Part shown: positions 32,203-43,875 of the stretch, piece after piece
Numbering within the stretch: the stretch's first letter is position 1
Layout of the letters: each line of letters starts with the position of its first letter
Assembly: GCA_012931725.1 (NCBI GenBank)
Contig: CM022944.1
Coordinates: 108,987,366-109,051,365, forward strand
Length of the DNA stretch: 64,000 nt
Origin: Litsea cubeba
Lineage: Eukaryota; Streptophyta; Magnoliopsida; Laurales; Lauraceae
Direction: 5' to 3'
Program-made: the position numbers and the translations under genes
The notes under the pieces: generated by a model
Seen by the model: only the letters and a program-made list of their open reading frames with translations
Databases searched by the model: none
What the model was told of the DNA's origin: nothing

Positions 32203-34643
32203 AGATATGCGAATCTCGGCTTCAAGACTGATGGATTGAAGATATGCGACAATCTCTATTGGTTGAAGGGCAGTGGAAAGTTCACTCTTTTATGCATGAA
32301 TCTCCTTTTCCTTTCTTTATTTCACTATTCCTGTGTTTTGATTTTTCTTTACGTGTGGGATTTTTGAGTTTTGTTTCAGATGATTAAAACCTAGTTCAAA
32401 CTTGGGATGAAATTACTGTTTTTTTTTTGTATTTTTTTTTTTTTTTGGGTAGTTTTGTGGGTGGGTGTGTCTGAACAATGATTTTTAGAAAACATGATCT
32501 GGGTTTGTTTGGGTTGAGCATGAATTGCAGTTGGTTTGAATGTTTCAGCCAAATTGGATGTGTTTGGAGAGAAGCCGAAATTGGACATAGCTCAAATTTG
32601 AGTGTATGAATGATGAATTGAGACATCATTATTTGGGTGGGCTTGAATTCACCATGAATGGCAAGTGGTTTAAATGTATCAGCAGAATTAGATGCATTTG
32701 GAGCATAGTGGAAGTTGGAGGTGCACATTAGATAGGATGAATTTTTTTTTTGTGCTTTTTTTCAGCTGCATCCTAATCTATGTGTGGCCAACAATTGGTT
32801 GGTCATGATTGATGTTCATATATATTCTATGTATGAAGTGTGGTAGATGCACATGGTAGTCCAACCCAAATTCCAGTGCCCTAGCATTTAGTCTGGAAGG
32901 TACCATGTGGTTGTGGTGGACCCTCCAATTTACAGAACCAAGAGATATTGAGGAAATAAAAAGTTGGTGCATTAAAGACACTGAACAAGTTGCTCAATTT
33001 ATGTTTTCATCTATAACATATGTTCTTCTACCCAATCATCATCAATGACTCAACAAAAGAAAAGGAACATACAATTTACGGTTATTCATGTCTTACATTA
33101 GTTTTATATCTAGTAGAAGATAAATAAAATAGTAGCAGACAATGAAACAATGTTGATTTTAACAGAGAGATAGGTTGGAAGAGAAGAGATAAGCACCGGA
33201 GGCAATATGTATGTATGTGATCTTTTTTCTAGTTCCTCAAACATGTCTATGTATGTGATCTTCTAGCTTGGGATTTGGCATTGCAGGTGAGTGTTCCTTG
33301 TTTGTGGCAGCCCCTTGAAGGAGGTCACTGTAGGATGTGGATTAGTCTGGGCTTGGATGCACTCAGATTGCCATATTTCTTAATTCTTATATAACATTTG
33401 TCGCTATGCACTTACGTAGAGAATGAAGCACTAAAAGCATTGCCCTTGGACAACTCTCTACTACAAACAGAGCCTAGTTATGGTGCAGATGGATCTAGTT
33501 TGGATACTGTTGATGGATCTATCAGGTGCTTCTCCTGTAGCTCACGTTCTAAATTTGTGTTTTCAGTATGTAAATCCTTCTTCAATTCAAGCTTCTTTTG
33601 TTGAGCTCTCATGTTTTATGTTGGAAACATGGCTGTAACTATGGGGTGTAGCCAATGGGTTTTCGTTCTGGATGATGTAGGTGAGCAGGGTGTATTGCGT
33701 AGTGTAGTGAGGTGCAGTGGCACGACCTGGGTAGTCACAGTTGGGCTGGGAAGTGGGACTGGGTGCAGTGGATCTGGGCAGTGAGAATGGGGCTCGGTCT
33801 GGGCCAGCCTGGATTAGGTGGGCTGTTTGGGCTGGGACTGGATTCGGGCCAGAATATAAGGCATGATAAGTGGACCATGCCTAGACAAAGACTGGCACAG
33901 CCTGACCAGGCCCATGTTACGCTTGTCCATGTGGGGGACCTTAGTGCTGGTGTTGTGCATAAACTTCTTGAGATGGCTGCATTTTTAACTGACCCAGCTC
34001 AATGATTGGCTAACCTTGTGTTTTGGTTGATTGGCAGTTATCTTGTCATTTTTTTTCTTTCTTTTAGGGAAGACAAAAAATGCCCATCAACAATAATTCT
34101 TTTGCCATTCCAGCAATTATTTTTTTTATTGCATCTTTCTAGAAAGCACCAAATAAATGGCTTCATAGTACCAAAAGTAGTAGAGTGCATTTATGACTAG
34201 ACCCAGCAGTATTTACTCAACTTCATAGATCACCTATACTCATCAATGGATGATGTGTTTTTTAGATTTTGTTGGTTTTAATTGTTTTTTGCTTACCCTG
34301 ACTAAAAAAACACATATTTGAGGTTATGCCATGTGAACATGTAGCGTATTTGCATTTTGTACTATATAATGAATTTTATCATTTTACGATATATTGAATC
34401 CTAACTATTTGTTTTGTTTTGTTTTGTCTTTTTTTGTAGATTGAATTTAATAGAACGCGCGCGGCTATGACGTGAAATCATTTTGTGGCTTTTGTAGATG
34501 AATGGATAAAAGCTAGACGTGGAATCATTTTCAAGCATGGTGTTAGACTAGCAGGCTAATTAGGTTTTATTTTGTGCATGGGTTTTGTAAATGTTTGAGG
34601 TTATATTTTGGATAGTTGGATAATAGAATTATTTAGTAATGAA

Positions 34644-34833
34644 ATGAAATTATTTTTGAGATTGTTGTGGATGAGCAATGCTTCTATACAGGTCAATTGT
34701 TGTTCTCATATATATATATATATATGTACATTGTTAAATGAAATTGTTTTTGAGATTGTTGTGGATGGCAATGCTTCTATACAGGTCAATTGTTATTCTA
34801 TATATATATATATATATTTTTATGTACATTCTT
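34644..34833. repeat. 94-bp tandem duplication with AT microsatellite
   Basis: ATGAAATTATTTTTGAGATT at 34644 and ATGAAATTGTTTTTGAGATT at 34738 start two units. Each contains GCTTCTATACAGGTCAATTG followed by an (AT)n run. Located inside the CACTA element. Confidence 0.85.
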
Positions 34834-35175
34834 TTTTCGAAACAGGTGATCTACTAAAAGTGACACAAGAGGGGATCCAATTTTGTGCAGTTTAAAGAAG
34901 AACCGACACAACAACAGTTCTATTTCTTGTGTCGGTTTGTGCTTTTCCAAAGCAAATTTGTAGATATGAAATGCTAAAAACCGACACAAGTAGTATATCT
35001 GTTGTGTCAGTTTATACTTACAAACCGACACAAGTAGCATACTCTGTTGTGTCGGTTTTACTAAAATCTATTGTGTCACCGCTACTTATGTCGCTTTGCC
35101 AATCTAAAAAACCCGACACATCAGACTTGTTGTGTCACTTAAAAACGGACACAACAAGCCATTTTTTTAGTAGTG

Positions 35176-36208
35176 ATATCGTATCACATTTATTAAACAA
35201 TGATTCAGTGGTTTCCAACAAAATTGCAGATCCACGATTTTCTTTATATGGTAGTGCTAGAGACTATTTGATCCTTTTCATGTTACTATGGTCTATGGGA
35301 CAATTAAACCAAATGTACACCTATACACTTGCACACTGCTTACCCAAAGAAAAACACAGAACTGTGTCCAAGTTGGTTTTTTAGACTGTTGAGTTAGAGT
35401 CTATAGGTCACAGTCGTGGAAATTTGAGGCCCAGGTGTTAAAAGATTCTGTTTTGAATATAGAAATATTTTTGCTGAAAATTCCATTTAGGATGTGAAAA
35501 TATCTTCTATAGAACTGGTTGCAACTCATACCATCTCTCTTTTCAACAAACTTCATGCTTCAGAACCCCATGCTGTTGAATTTTTATCATATTGATACTT
35601 GTACAGGTAATATGTGGTTGGCATAAAAAATAAAAATTCATTGTAGAAGATAGAATGACTCTACCAAAGGATGCTGGATACTATTGAATGATGCTATGTT
35701 ATTGGATGTTGTTGAACTTTGTTACATAGTGAAGTTTTAAATGTTTTTTTGAATTTATACGATAGCTGAAGTTTTGGATATTGAATGATATTTTCATGTC
35801 AGACGTAAGAATTTGTGGAAATTGAATTTTTGATGTATATGAATTTTATGTTTTGATGTCAGATGTTTAGATGAAATTTATGGAAATTTAATTTCATATG
35901 TTTACATTTTGTTTGTGTAAATTTCAATTCAAATGTTCATTTTTTTTTATGCAAGTTGCTTTCTAGACTTGCAACTAGATGTTTCCCTTGGACTTTGCAC
36001 CTGATATATTGAAGACAAATTATATTGAAGACAAATTATTCAGAAAGCGTGTTTGCAAAATGGTTTCTAAGTTTGATGTTTTATGTTAACTGTTGTACAG
36101 TATGATGGGGATGCTTTGCATATTTCCCGAGTCATGAAGCTCAAATAGGAAATGGGTATCACTACAATCATGTTGGTGCAAATGACAACTGATATTTGTA
36201 AAAAAAAA
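35176..36208. other. Intergenic, nothing recognised
   Basis: AT-rich sequence between the CACTA element and the CACTA-like end at 36209. No coding or transposon feature is supported. Confidence 0.45.
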
Positions 36209-36738
36209 AAAAAAAAAAAAACTGCTTATCTGGCCGCAGCTAAAAGCAAAGTTTTTTTTTTTTAAAATACCGCTTTTAACGGCGGTCACAAAAAAACAGG
36301 TTTTTATTGGCAGCCATTTTACTATTATCGGCGGCCAAAAAAAAAAAACCTACTATTGACCGCCGCTAAAAAAAACTGATTTTTAGCGGTAGCCATTGTT
36401 ACTTTTACTGGCGGCCAAGGGGGAAAAATACTGATTTTAGTGGCGGCCGATTGACCGCCGCTACAAAAATTGGTTTTTAGCGTCAGCCATTGTTACTATT
36501 ATCGGCAGCCAATGGCCCCCACAAAAAGTTTCTTTCGTCGTCTTGCCAGCCCACGGATTTCTTTTACCGACATCAGGGCCGCCGCAAGTAAAAACAATAG
36601 CGGTGATCTCTGGTAGCCGCTAAAACCTTTACCCACCCGATGTATAGCGTCGCCAAGAGGCGGCCACGTTAACCGCCACTAATTGTTTTACCGGCGGCCA
36701 ATAGCATCCGCCGCTAAAAGTAATTTTTCTCGTAGTGC
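36209..36738. mobile_element. CACTA-like terminus, second copy
   Basis: Repeats of GCGGCC and GACCGCCGCTA match 1-422 closely. The end reads TTTTTCTCGTAGTG (complement CACTACGAGAAAAA). A poly-A run at 36200-36220 marks the left limit of the similarity I can see. A left CACTA terminus of the same family was not found, so the element is partial. Confidence 0.6.
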
Positions 36739-37682
36739 CTATTTAATTTAAAGAAGATTTATTTTTAACATGAATTATACTATGTATTCATACTACTAAC
36801 CTCGTTGTTTTGATGCAGAGTCACTAAAGGTGTTGCATTCATTCATCGAGTAGGATTTGCACATACATTTCTGAATCATTTGCACATCCTTAATTATATC
36901 AGTCGAATTCAGTCCATTACTTTCCAATTTTAGAAAATCGATTAAGATCGCCAAATTGGGCAAATCAACTGCAGGTAAGTGTTATGAACTTAATTTAAAA
37001 ATTATGTCTTCTGTCTATTTAATAGTTTAACATATTTCAAATTTATTCTAATATCTTAATGTCACTTTTAATTTATTTTAGGGAGTCAAAATATAGGCTT
37101 GCAAGCACGAGGAATTATATGGATACGTGGCTCATGGGTCACATGATATTAATGTAGAAAACATGATTTCATACCACTTGTGCCAGTGATTTATTATAAA
37201 AACCGTTTGGGTTATGATCAATTGATCCATGATGAATTTTTTCCAGTATTATCTTTATGATTAATTGTAATATGTAATCATGAGATTGAATTTAATTTGT
37301 GCTCTAACAGTCACATGTATTAAAATGAAATATCAATGAATGTTTGATTGGAAATGCATTGTTTCCTCCTTCATATGTGAAAAGTTATGCATACATTATT
37401 CTTGAAATTGTATAATTCTCTAAAAGGTACGTCTTTGAATGCAGTTTCATGTATTCATCATCATGCTGTACAGTTAGATCTGTTAAATATGATGAATATT
37501 GTTGATGATGCATCTTCAGTCATATCTTTTATTACATCTACCTATCCTTAGCTACATCTTTAGCAATTTGATCATATTGGGCTTATATAGTTAAAACTAT
37601 CTCTTTACATCTTCTTCATCTACCACAGTCATATTCCATTGTCAACTGATTGACTTGTTGTAATGCAATGTACTAAATCGAT
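36739..37682. other. Flank of CACTA-like end; no gene recognised
   Basis: The first ~150 bp duplicate 423-598. The remainder is AT-rich with no recognised coding sequence. A GCAG and a GGTAAG occur (36815, 36972) but no supported exon lies between them. Confidence 0.45.
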
Positions 37683-38617
37683 CATTTTGCAAATGCTCAA
37701 TGATTGGATACTTTTGGTGATGTTTTTCTTAAGTTAAATACCTTGATCACTATTGTCAAATCTACATTGATTCACTCATAGTCATATATGTGATCTTGTG
37801 GATGTGATGGATCCAAATGAAATTGACTTACTAAAATCATGTCACTTATATATCAATTTCATACTCTCCAACTAGTATGCTTGTCTTCATAGTCACATTG
37901 ATTTGTAGCATTCTCACATACATCTTTACTTAGCTATTTCTATCTTGAGAAATTCCTTCTCACCGTACCCCTTGTGCTTATTATTGGGAAATCTCTCTCA
38001 AAATTCGTGGGGGAATAATTATGAACTTATGGGGGAGTAGATCAAAAGGGAATGTTTGGATCAAAGAAACCAAAAGACTCAATCAAACATGATGTTTTTG
38101 GTTAATGATTAAGGGGGAGTTATAATTCCCACCAAAGAATGTGTGTTCAATCTCTTATGCAAGTACATTCATTTTCTACTTAAAAGTGAATAGAAATAGA
38201 AACAATCGCCGAAATCAAGCATGTCCAATCACAAAGCTAAGCGACATAAACTATGTAGCAGAGTCAAAGTGCCTGTCATCACTCATATCAAATCGTTGAT
38301 TTCTTCTGCACATACTTCGTCTCAAAAGTAGGGGTTCTCATGGGACATGCCAATTTTTTTTTTTCTTTTTTTTTTTTCAAAAGGGACTGAATAGTGATTC
38401 AACTTTTCTTTTAAGTACAATGACTCATTGAGCACACATCATAACAGGGTGTTTATTCTTGGCGCATGCTCGTATGTATAAATTTCTTTAAAAAGTCTAC
38501 TTGAACATATTTTTTTACATGAATCATGTCTAAGATTTATGCCAAAAAATATGTCTAGGTAGCATTATGGTTGTTTGGATTGCTGACGTCAAGATATTTT
38601 TTTGGTACAAAAAAAAC

Positions 38618-39181
38618 GGGAAATGAAGCATTTAAGCCCCTGTACTATACCAAAAGGGCCGTTTGAGCCCCTATACTATTTTTTCCCGAAAAGAAGCCCT
38701 CATAAGTTTGTTTTTGGGCCAAATAAGCCCCTCATGTCAGTCTCCGTTAGTTATATGCTTACGTGGACGGAGACTAACGGAGACTGAACGAAAGTCTGGT
38801 TCACCGGAGGAGGAGGAGAAGACCACCAAGATCTGTTTTCTGATCTCTGAGCAGAAGACCGGAGAAGGGGACCGGAAGAGACCGGATCTTGTGTTGCAGA
38901 GAAGAGATTGGTTCTGATCTCTGGTGGGCCATTGCAAATTGCAAACCGGAGAAGAGACTGGAGTCGGGTTTTTGCTGCATCGCCGTCGCCGCTGTGCCTT
39001 GGCCGGATAGGAAGCAGACCCATCTACGCCTTTCGACGTCCACGTAAGCAGATAACTGACGTGAGGGGCTTATTTAGCCCAGAAACAAACGTACGAGGGC
39101 TTCTCTTTTTGGGAAAAAATAGTACAGGGGCTCAAATGGCCATTTTGGTATAGTATAGGGGCTTAAACGCTTCATTTTCCC
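38618..39181. mobile_element. Long-TIR MITE with 9-bp TSD (MULE-type)
   Basis: Inverted repeats of about 125 bp begin GGGAAATGAAGC and end GCTTCATTTTCCC. Both arms include AGCCCCTGTACTAT-like and AAATAAGCCCCTCA-like text. The 9-bp direct repeat AAAAAAAAC flanks the element (38609-38617 and 39182-39190). Short frames inside are by-products. Nothing similar is found in PPR copy 2, where a different element occupies the same A-rich site. Confidence 0.85.
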
Positions 39182-39872
39182 AAAAAAAACTGTTTCATTT
39201 TACAATTGGTTTCTCTTTACTTATTAAATGATACAATTGCATTACAATTCCAATACATAGCAGATTGGATTAATTTATCAAAACGTTTCAACTGAAGAGC
39301 AGCTAGTTAGTATGGGCCGCAATAGTGATATTTGAATGCATACTCAGTTATGGTCATTCAATCAAGTGAGACCTATATCTAGCTTGTTATCTGATCTGGA
39401 CAGATTGTTTTGTCAACATGAAGATGTGATTCACTAGACTGACTATAGATCTATGCGTTTTTCTGCTGCTAAAACCAATGGTGGGATTGCCTCAAAGTAC
39501 AAAACTATGTGTAGGCGTTTTTCGAGCACTAAATGTTTTGGTGAACTTTTCATTTCCTTTTTAAACTCTTAGTGACAAAATTATCTTGCAATGACAAGGC
39601 ATGGTCATGTTGAACTAGAAAATGACTTGTAATGAAAAACTTGAGAAAACTCAGTGGTAAGGGCGTCCCGTCTCACATGGATGCTCGAGAATGATTTAGA
39701 GGATTGACCTTAAACTCACTATCAACTTTGATCAATGACTTTGACTCCTTTTAAGGCCTGTTTGGGTAATTTACTGGTAGGGGTTTAGAGATTCTTCTTG
39801 GGAGTTAGACATTGTATGAACTGCCGAAGAGGAAGATCACAGGTGGACCCTACTAAGTTAAGCCTCTCAGTA

Positions 39873-40241
39873 TAGGGATGTAAATGGGTTTCCGATTTTT
39901 CGATTACCCGAAGGTTCCGACTATTAAAAATCAGGTCCGAGTCCTTATTTAGCCCCGATAAGTAAATGGGTTCGGATCCGGTTCCACCTTGGTTCGGACC
40001 CGTGGACCTTAGACCCGACATATTTCCTCAATTTTTAAAAATTTCTTTTAAAAATCATATATTTTTTAATATCATTCTCTACCTAGACCAAGACACGGAT
40101 CCGAACCCGTCTCATATATGGTTCCGGTTTTGGAGCCAAGAAATCGGTTCCGGATCCAGATTTGGTTTCACTTTTTTCTTTGCGGTTCTAGCTCCGGGTC
40201 CACCAAGAACCCAAACCGGAACCGACCTGTTTAAAATCCTA
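39873..40241. mobile_element. hAT-type MITE upstream of PPR copy 1
   Basis: Begins TAGGGATGTAAATGGG and ends TTTAAAATCCTA. The flanking octamers TCTCAGTA and TCTCAACA are decayed duplications. The interior is rich in GGTTCCGG-like motifs. The same element lies at 57722-58091 upstream of PPR copy 2, so it predates the segmental duplication. Confidence 0.8.
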
Positions 40242-40674
40242 TCTCAACAGCACTATTCTTTTATGAATCCATAAGCATTTTCACTTTTAGTAGGATATGC
40301 AGCAGAGATTATATGGCCAGTGATATTTTCTAAAAGTGAATTGTAAGTTTCAAATAAATAGAACAAATCAAGTTCAACACCAACAACTTTTAATCAAAAG
40401 TCATTAGATACTATGTATCAAAGTCAATTAGTCAGAGTTCGAGTTCGGATCCCACGAAAACCGAATTTGGATGCCACTGCTTACACACACCATGATTTTG
40501 GTAGGAATGGTTAAAGAAAAAGAAACTTCATTAGAGGAATCAATTGGGTGAAACCCTAGACTCTTGCAATCCTGTTAATAAAAACTACAACTCAGAGATC
40601 AAACAAAACTTTCTCATCCAGAAGAGCTTTTCAAAACACTCTCTACTCGTGGAGGGAAAGAATGAAACGATGAC

Positions 40675-42978
40675 ATGACAAACCCCACTGGATCTAAATC
40701 CACATCTCAAGTGGGCCCCACCTGCCCATCCATCATCACGACCCCAGAAACGCGGGCCAGATCTCTCATCAACGGCTCTGATTGCGCTCTCCTTCTCGAC
40801 GCCTACACCAAGTCCCGATCCCTCACAAAGGGCAAGCAGCTCCATGCCTACATGATCACCACCGGCCTCTTCCTCTCCCTCTCCCTCTCCGCCACCCAAA
40901 CCCGCCTCACCTCCAAGCTCGCCGCCATGTACGCCATCTCCGGCGACCCAAACCACGCTCGCCTCGTCTTCGACCGGACCACCCCAAAATCCGCCTTCGT
41001 CTGGAACGCCATGATCAGAGGATACGCTCAAAACGGCCTGTCCGAAGACGCACTCCATCTGTTCGACGAAATGCTCTCCTCCAAACACCGCCCTGATAGC
41101 TTCTCCTTCACTTGCTCTCTCAAGGCATGTGGCGATTTGGGGTGGTTGAAAATGGGCCTGGAGATTCATTGCCAAGTTTTTACTAGCGGGTTTGGAGAGG
41201 ATTCATATGTGCAGAATTCTCTTATTGCTATGTATATGAGCTGTGGGGCGGTGGAGAATGCTCGAAAGGTGTTCGATAGAATGCCTGAGAGGACTACTGT
41301 CTCGTGGAACACTATGGTTTCTGGGTTTGTGCACAATGGGCGTGCTGAGGAAGCTTTGGAGGTTTTTGACCGGATGAGAGATGCTGGGGTGGAAGTCGAT
41401 TCTGCCACCGTGGTGAGTGTGCTGCCTGCTTGCGCTCAGGTGAAGGACTTGCGGAGAGGGAGGGAAATTCATCAGCTGGTTGATGAGAAGGGGTTTGGAA
41501 GCAGAATTGCTGTGAGGAACTCTTTGGTGGATATGTACGCTAAATGCGGTGCATTTGAGGATGCACGGAATGTGTTCGAAGAGATGGGTGAGAGAGATGT
41601 GGTCTCATGGACAGCATTAATTGGAGGGCTCGTCTTGAATGGGTGTGCTGTAGAGGCATTGAGACTTTCTCATCAGATGCAGTTGTTGGGGATGAGGCCC
41701 AACTCGGTGACCCTGGCGGGGCTTCTTTCTGCCTGTGCAAGTTTGTCGTCTCTGAAGCATGGAAAGTGCATACATGGATCCGCCGTTAGACATGGATTTG
41801 AATCTGGTGTTGTTGTTAAGACGGCTCTGATCGATATGTATGCAAAATGTGGTTGTCTGGATCTCGGATACCAACTTGTTATGATGGGTGATAGAAGAAG
41901 AGCAGCCCCTTGGAATGCACTTATATCAGGGCACACTTGGAATGGGCAAGCTGGAGAAGCTATAGTACGTTTTATACAAATGAAGTTGGAAGAAGTACAT
42001 CCTGATGGAGCAACTATGATTTGTCTTCTTCCTGCTTATGCTAAACTAGCTGATTTGCAGCTGGCAATGAACATACACTGTTATTTGATCAGGGCTGGAT
42101 TCCAAAACTCGGCTGTAATTACAACAGGCCTGATTGATGTATACTCAAAGAGCGGGAATCTAGATTCTGCTTGTGACCTCTTTCATAGACTACACGAGAA
42201 GGACATTGTATCCTGGAATGCTATAATAGCTGGATTCGGTATGCATGGGCATGGTAGAGATGCCATTTTTCTGTTCAACTGGATGCTGCAGAGTGGAGTG
42301 AAACCAGACTTGATCACTTATACCTCCATCTTGTATGCTTGCAGCCATGCTGGCTTAGTGGATGAAGGATTGCACTTCTTTAACAGCATGGTTAAGGATT
42401 ATCAAATGAAACCATATGTTGACCATTATGCTTGTGTTGTTGACCTTCTTGGTCGTGCAGGTCAGCTCAATGAAGCATATGAACTGATAAAGACAATGCC
42501 GTGTGAGCCTAATCATGCCGTGTGGGGTGCATTACTTGGTGCGTGTGTGATACATGAAAATGTTTCACTGGGAGAGGTGGCTGCTGGTCATCTTTTTGCA
42601 CTAGAGCCTGATAACACAGGAAATTACGTCTTGCTAGCAAATATGTATGCTGCTGTGGGAAGGTGGAAAGATGTTGAGATGGTGAGAAGCGTGATGAATG
42701 AAAAAGGATTGAGAAAAACACCCGGGTGCAGTACTATCCATGCCGTGTTGGGTGCATTACTTGGTGCGTGTGTGATACATGAAAATGTTTCACTGGGAGA
42801 GGTGGCTGCTGGTCATCTTTTTGCACTAGAGCCTGATAACATAGGAAATTACGTCTTGCTAGCAAATATGTATGCTGCTGTGGGAAGGTGGAAAGATGTT
42901 GAGACGGTGAGAAGAATGATGAATGAAAGAGTATTGAGAAAAACACCCGGGTGCAGTACTATTGCTGTCAGGAATTAG
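40675..42978 (+). CDS. PLS-class PPR protein, E subgroup (copy 1, altered C-terminus)
   Basis: Intronless gene of 767 codons. PPR proteins of this class bind organelle RNA sequence-specifically and act in editing or processing. Tandem P, L and S motifs run from about residue 45 to 610, with hallmarks WNAMIRGYAQNGLSEDALHL, NSLIAMYMSCGAVENARKVF and SWNAIIAGFGMHGHGRDAIF. An E motif follows (HAVWGALLGACVIHENVSLG). No DYW domain is present. The 225-bp E-motif segment is tandemly duplicated in frame, so residues ~613-688 recur at ~688-763. An AAG to TAG change relative to copy 2 then ends the protein at VRN. The first ~330 bp are much more GC- and C-ending-codon-rich than the rest. Organelle targeting is expected from the family, not shown. 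Confidence 0.9.
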   Translation: MTNPTGSKSTSQVGPTCPSIITTPETRARSLINGSDCALLLDAYTKSRSLTKGKQLHAYMITTGLFLSLSLSATQTRLTSKLAAMYAISGDPNHARLVFDRTTPKSAFVWNAMIRGYAQNGLSEDALHLFDEMLSSKHRPDSFSFTCSLKACGDLGWLKMGLEIHCQVFTSGFGEDSYVQNSLIAMYMSCGAVENARKVFDRMPERTTVSWNTMVSGFVHNGRAEEALEVFDRMRDAGVEVDSATVVSVLPACAQVKDLRRGREIHQLVDEKGFGSRIAVRNSLVDMYAKCGAFEDARNVFEEMGERDVVSWTALIGGLVLNGCAVEALRLSHQMQLLGMRPNSVTLAGLLSACASLSSLKHGKCIHGSAVRHGFESGVVVKTALIDMYAKCGCLDLGYQLVMMGDRRRAAPWNALISGHTWNGQAGEAIVRFIQMKLEEVHPDGATMICLLPAYAKLADLQLAMNIHCYLIRAGFQNSAVITTGLIDVYSKSGNLDSACDLFHRLHEKDIVSWNAIIAGFGMHGHGRDAIFLFNWMLQSGVKPDLITYTSILYACSHAGLVDEGLHFFNSMVKDYQMKPYVDHYACVVDLLGRAGQLNEAYELIKTMPCEPNHAVWGALLGACVIHENVSLGEVAAGHLFALEPDNTGNYVLLANMYAAVGRWKDVEMVRSVMNEKGLRKTPGCSTIHAVLGALLGACVIHENVSLGEVAAGHLFALEPDNIGNYVLLANMYAAVGRWKDVETVRRMMNERVLRKTPGCSTIAVRN
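42514..42963 (+). repeat. 225-bp in-frame tandem duplication of the E motif
   Basis: Unit 1 is 42514-42738 and unit 2 is 42739-42963, both starting CATGCCGTGT. They differ at only a few sites (for example AACACAGG against AACATAGG, GAGATG against GAGACG). Copy 2 has a single unit. Length 75 codons keeps the frame open. Confidence 0.95.
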
Positions 42979-43875
42979 GCACACACTTCCCTTGTAGCTA
43001 TTTAAAACCAAGAAAGGCATTAGACTATTAAAGGTCATGATGCATTTTCAACGTTGTAAAACAGTGACTATACAATTAAGGGCATAACTAAGAGCGTGCA
43101 CATGAGGAACTAATAAAACGGGTTACTTGTCTTGAATTGGCCCATGTCAATGCACTCGTTGGAAAGATCTGGGCAAATCCAGCTTCTTGTCCGAAGAATC
43201 TGACTCTTTCCTTATTAAGAAAAGAACATTCCTTGGATCATATTTTTATATTCCGTTCGGCCAAGAGCTATAAGTTCTGGTAATCAACTCTGCTTTGTAG
43301 CCAGTAACAATTTCATTCAGACCTTGAGTATTCAACTTATCAGCTTCTGGTTTGTTCATTCCTCCTTTGTTTTTTTTCTCCTTTGTCATGATATCTTCTA
43401 GTTCTTTTGTTAGTATCATCACACCAGTGGTTCTATTTGAGTTTTCTTTGTGTTACATTGGATCCTAGTGGTTCCGTTCGGTAAAAAAGGATTTAATGGT
43501 TTAGCTATCTATAAAATGTTAATATCATTAATGTTGCTAGCCTCTTGATCAAATCATTAGCAATGTCTAAGGAGCACTGTTTTTGTTGGATGACTAGCAA
43601 TGTTGATTATTTTTCTCATAAGTAGGAGAAATTTGAATCCTTCTTCACAAGGTAGGTGTACTTGCCCGGCTGTAACTTTGTGGGTGAGACCAGCAAGAGC
43701 TTGTTGGACAGGGCCAGAACCATAGGGATGGAGGTGGCCATGGCCGCCCCTTAGACTACACAGTAGCCCTCTCAGAAAAATTTTCTCAGTCCACCACTGT
43801 CATTGAACATCTTCCTTTATAAAAACATATTCTTGTTTGATTGTGTGTAGGGGAAATTGTTAAGAGCTAGCTGAT

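Larger units (their letters stand above)
30564..35175. mobile_element. Non-autonomous CACTA element, ~4.6 kb
   Basis: The left end CACTACTAAAAAAATGGCTT has its complement AAGCCATTTTTTTAGTAGTG at the right end (35156-35175). Subterminal regions hold many inverted copies of AACCGACACAA/TTGTGTCGGTT (30600-30800 and 34900-35165). No transposase was recognised. Nested inside are CACTA-like starts of other families: CACTACGTCAAAAA near 30900, and CCACAACAAAAATC near 31240 followed by CGCGACAAATATTCCGCGAC. The 3-bp flanks CGT and ATA do not match, so the target duplication is lost or an end is rearranged. Confidence 0.8.
37683..43112 (+). repeat. PPR segmental duplication, copy 1
   Basis: Matches 47211-47695 joined to 52613-60632 on the same strand. 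Identity is high through about 3 kb of 5' flank, the whole PPR gene and about 130 bp of 3' flank, ending after CATGAGGAACTAA. The first ~480 bp carry GGGGGAGT-type motifs resembling the 3' part of a Copia element. Confidence 0.92.

Noticed and set aside
39645..39715. tRNA-like start CTCAGTGGTAAGGGCGTCC near PPR copy 1 (also 57500)
   Set aside because: The A-box-like text is present in both duplicates, but no B box or SINE tail was found at the right distance.
40585..42946. Many long antisense and shifted frames over the PPR genes
   Set aside because: They mirror the GC-rich sense codons and the duplicate motif structure; the sense frame has full PPR motif content.
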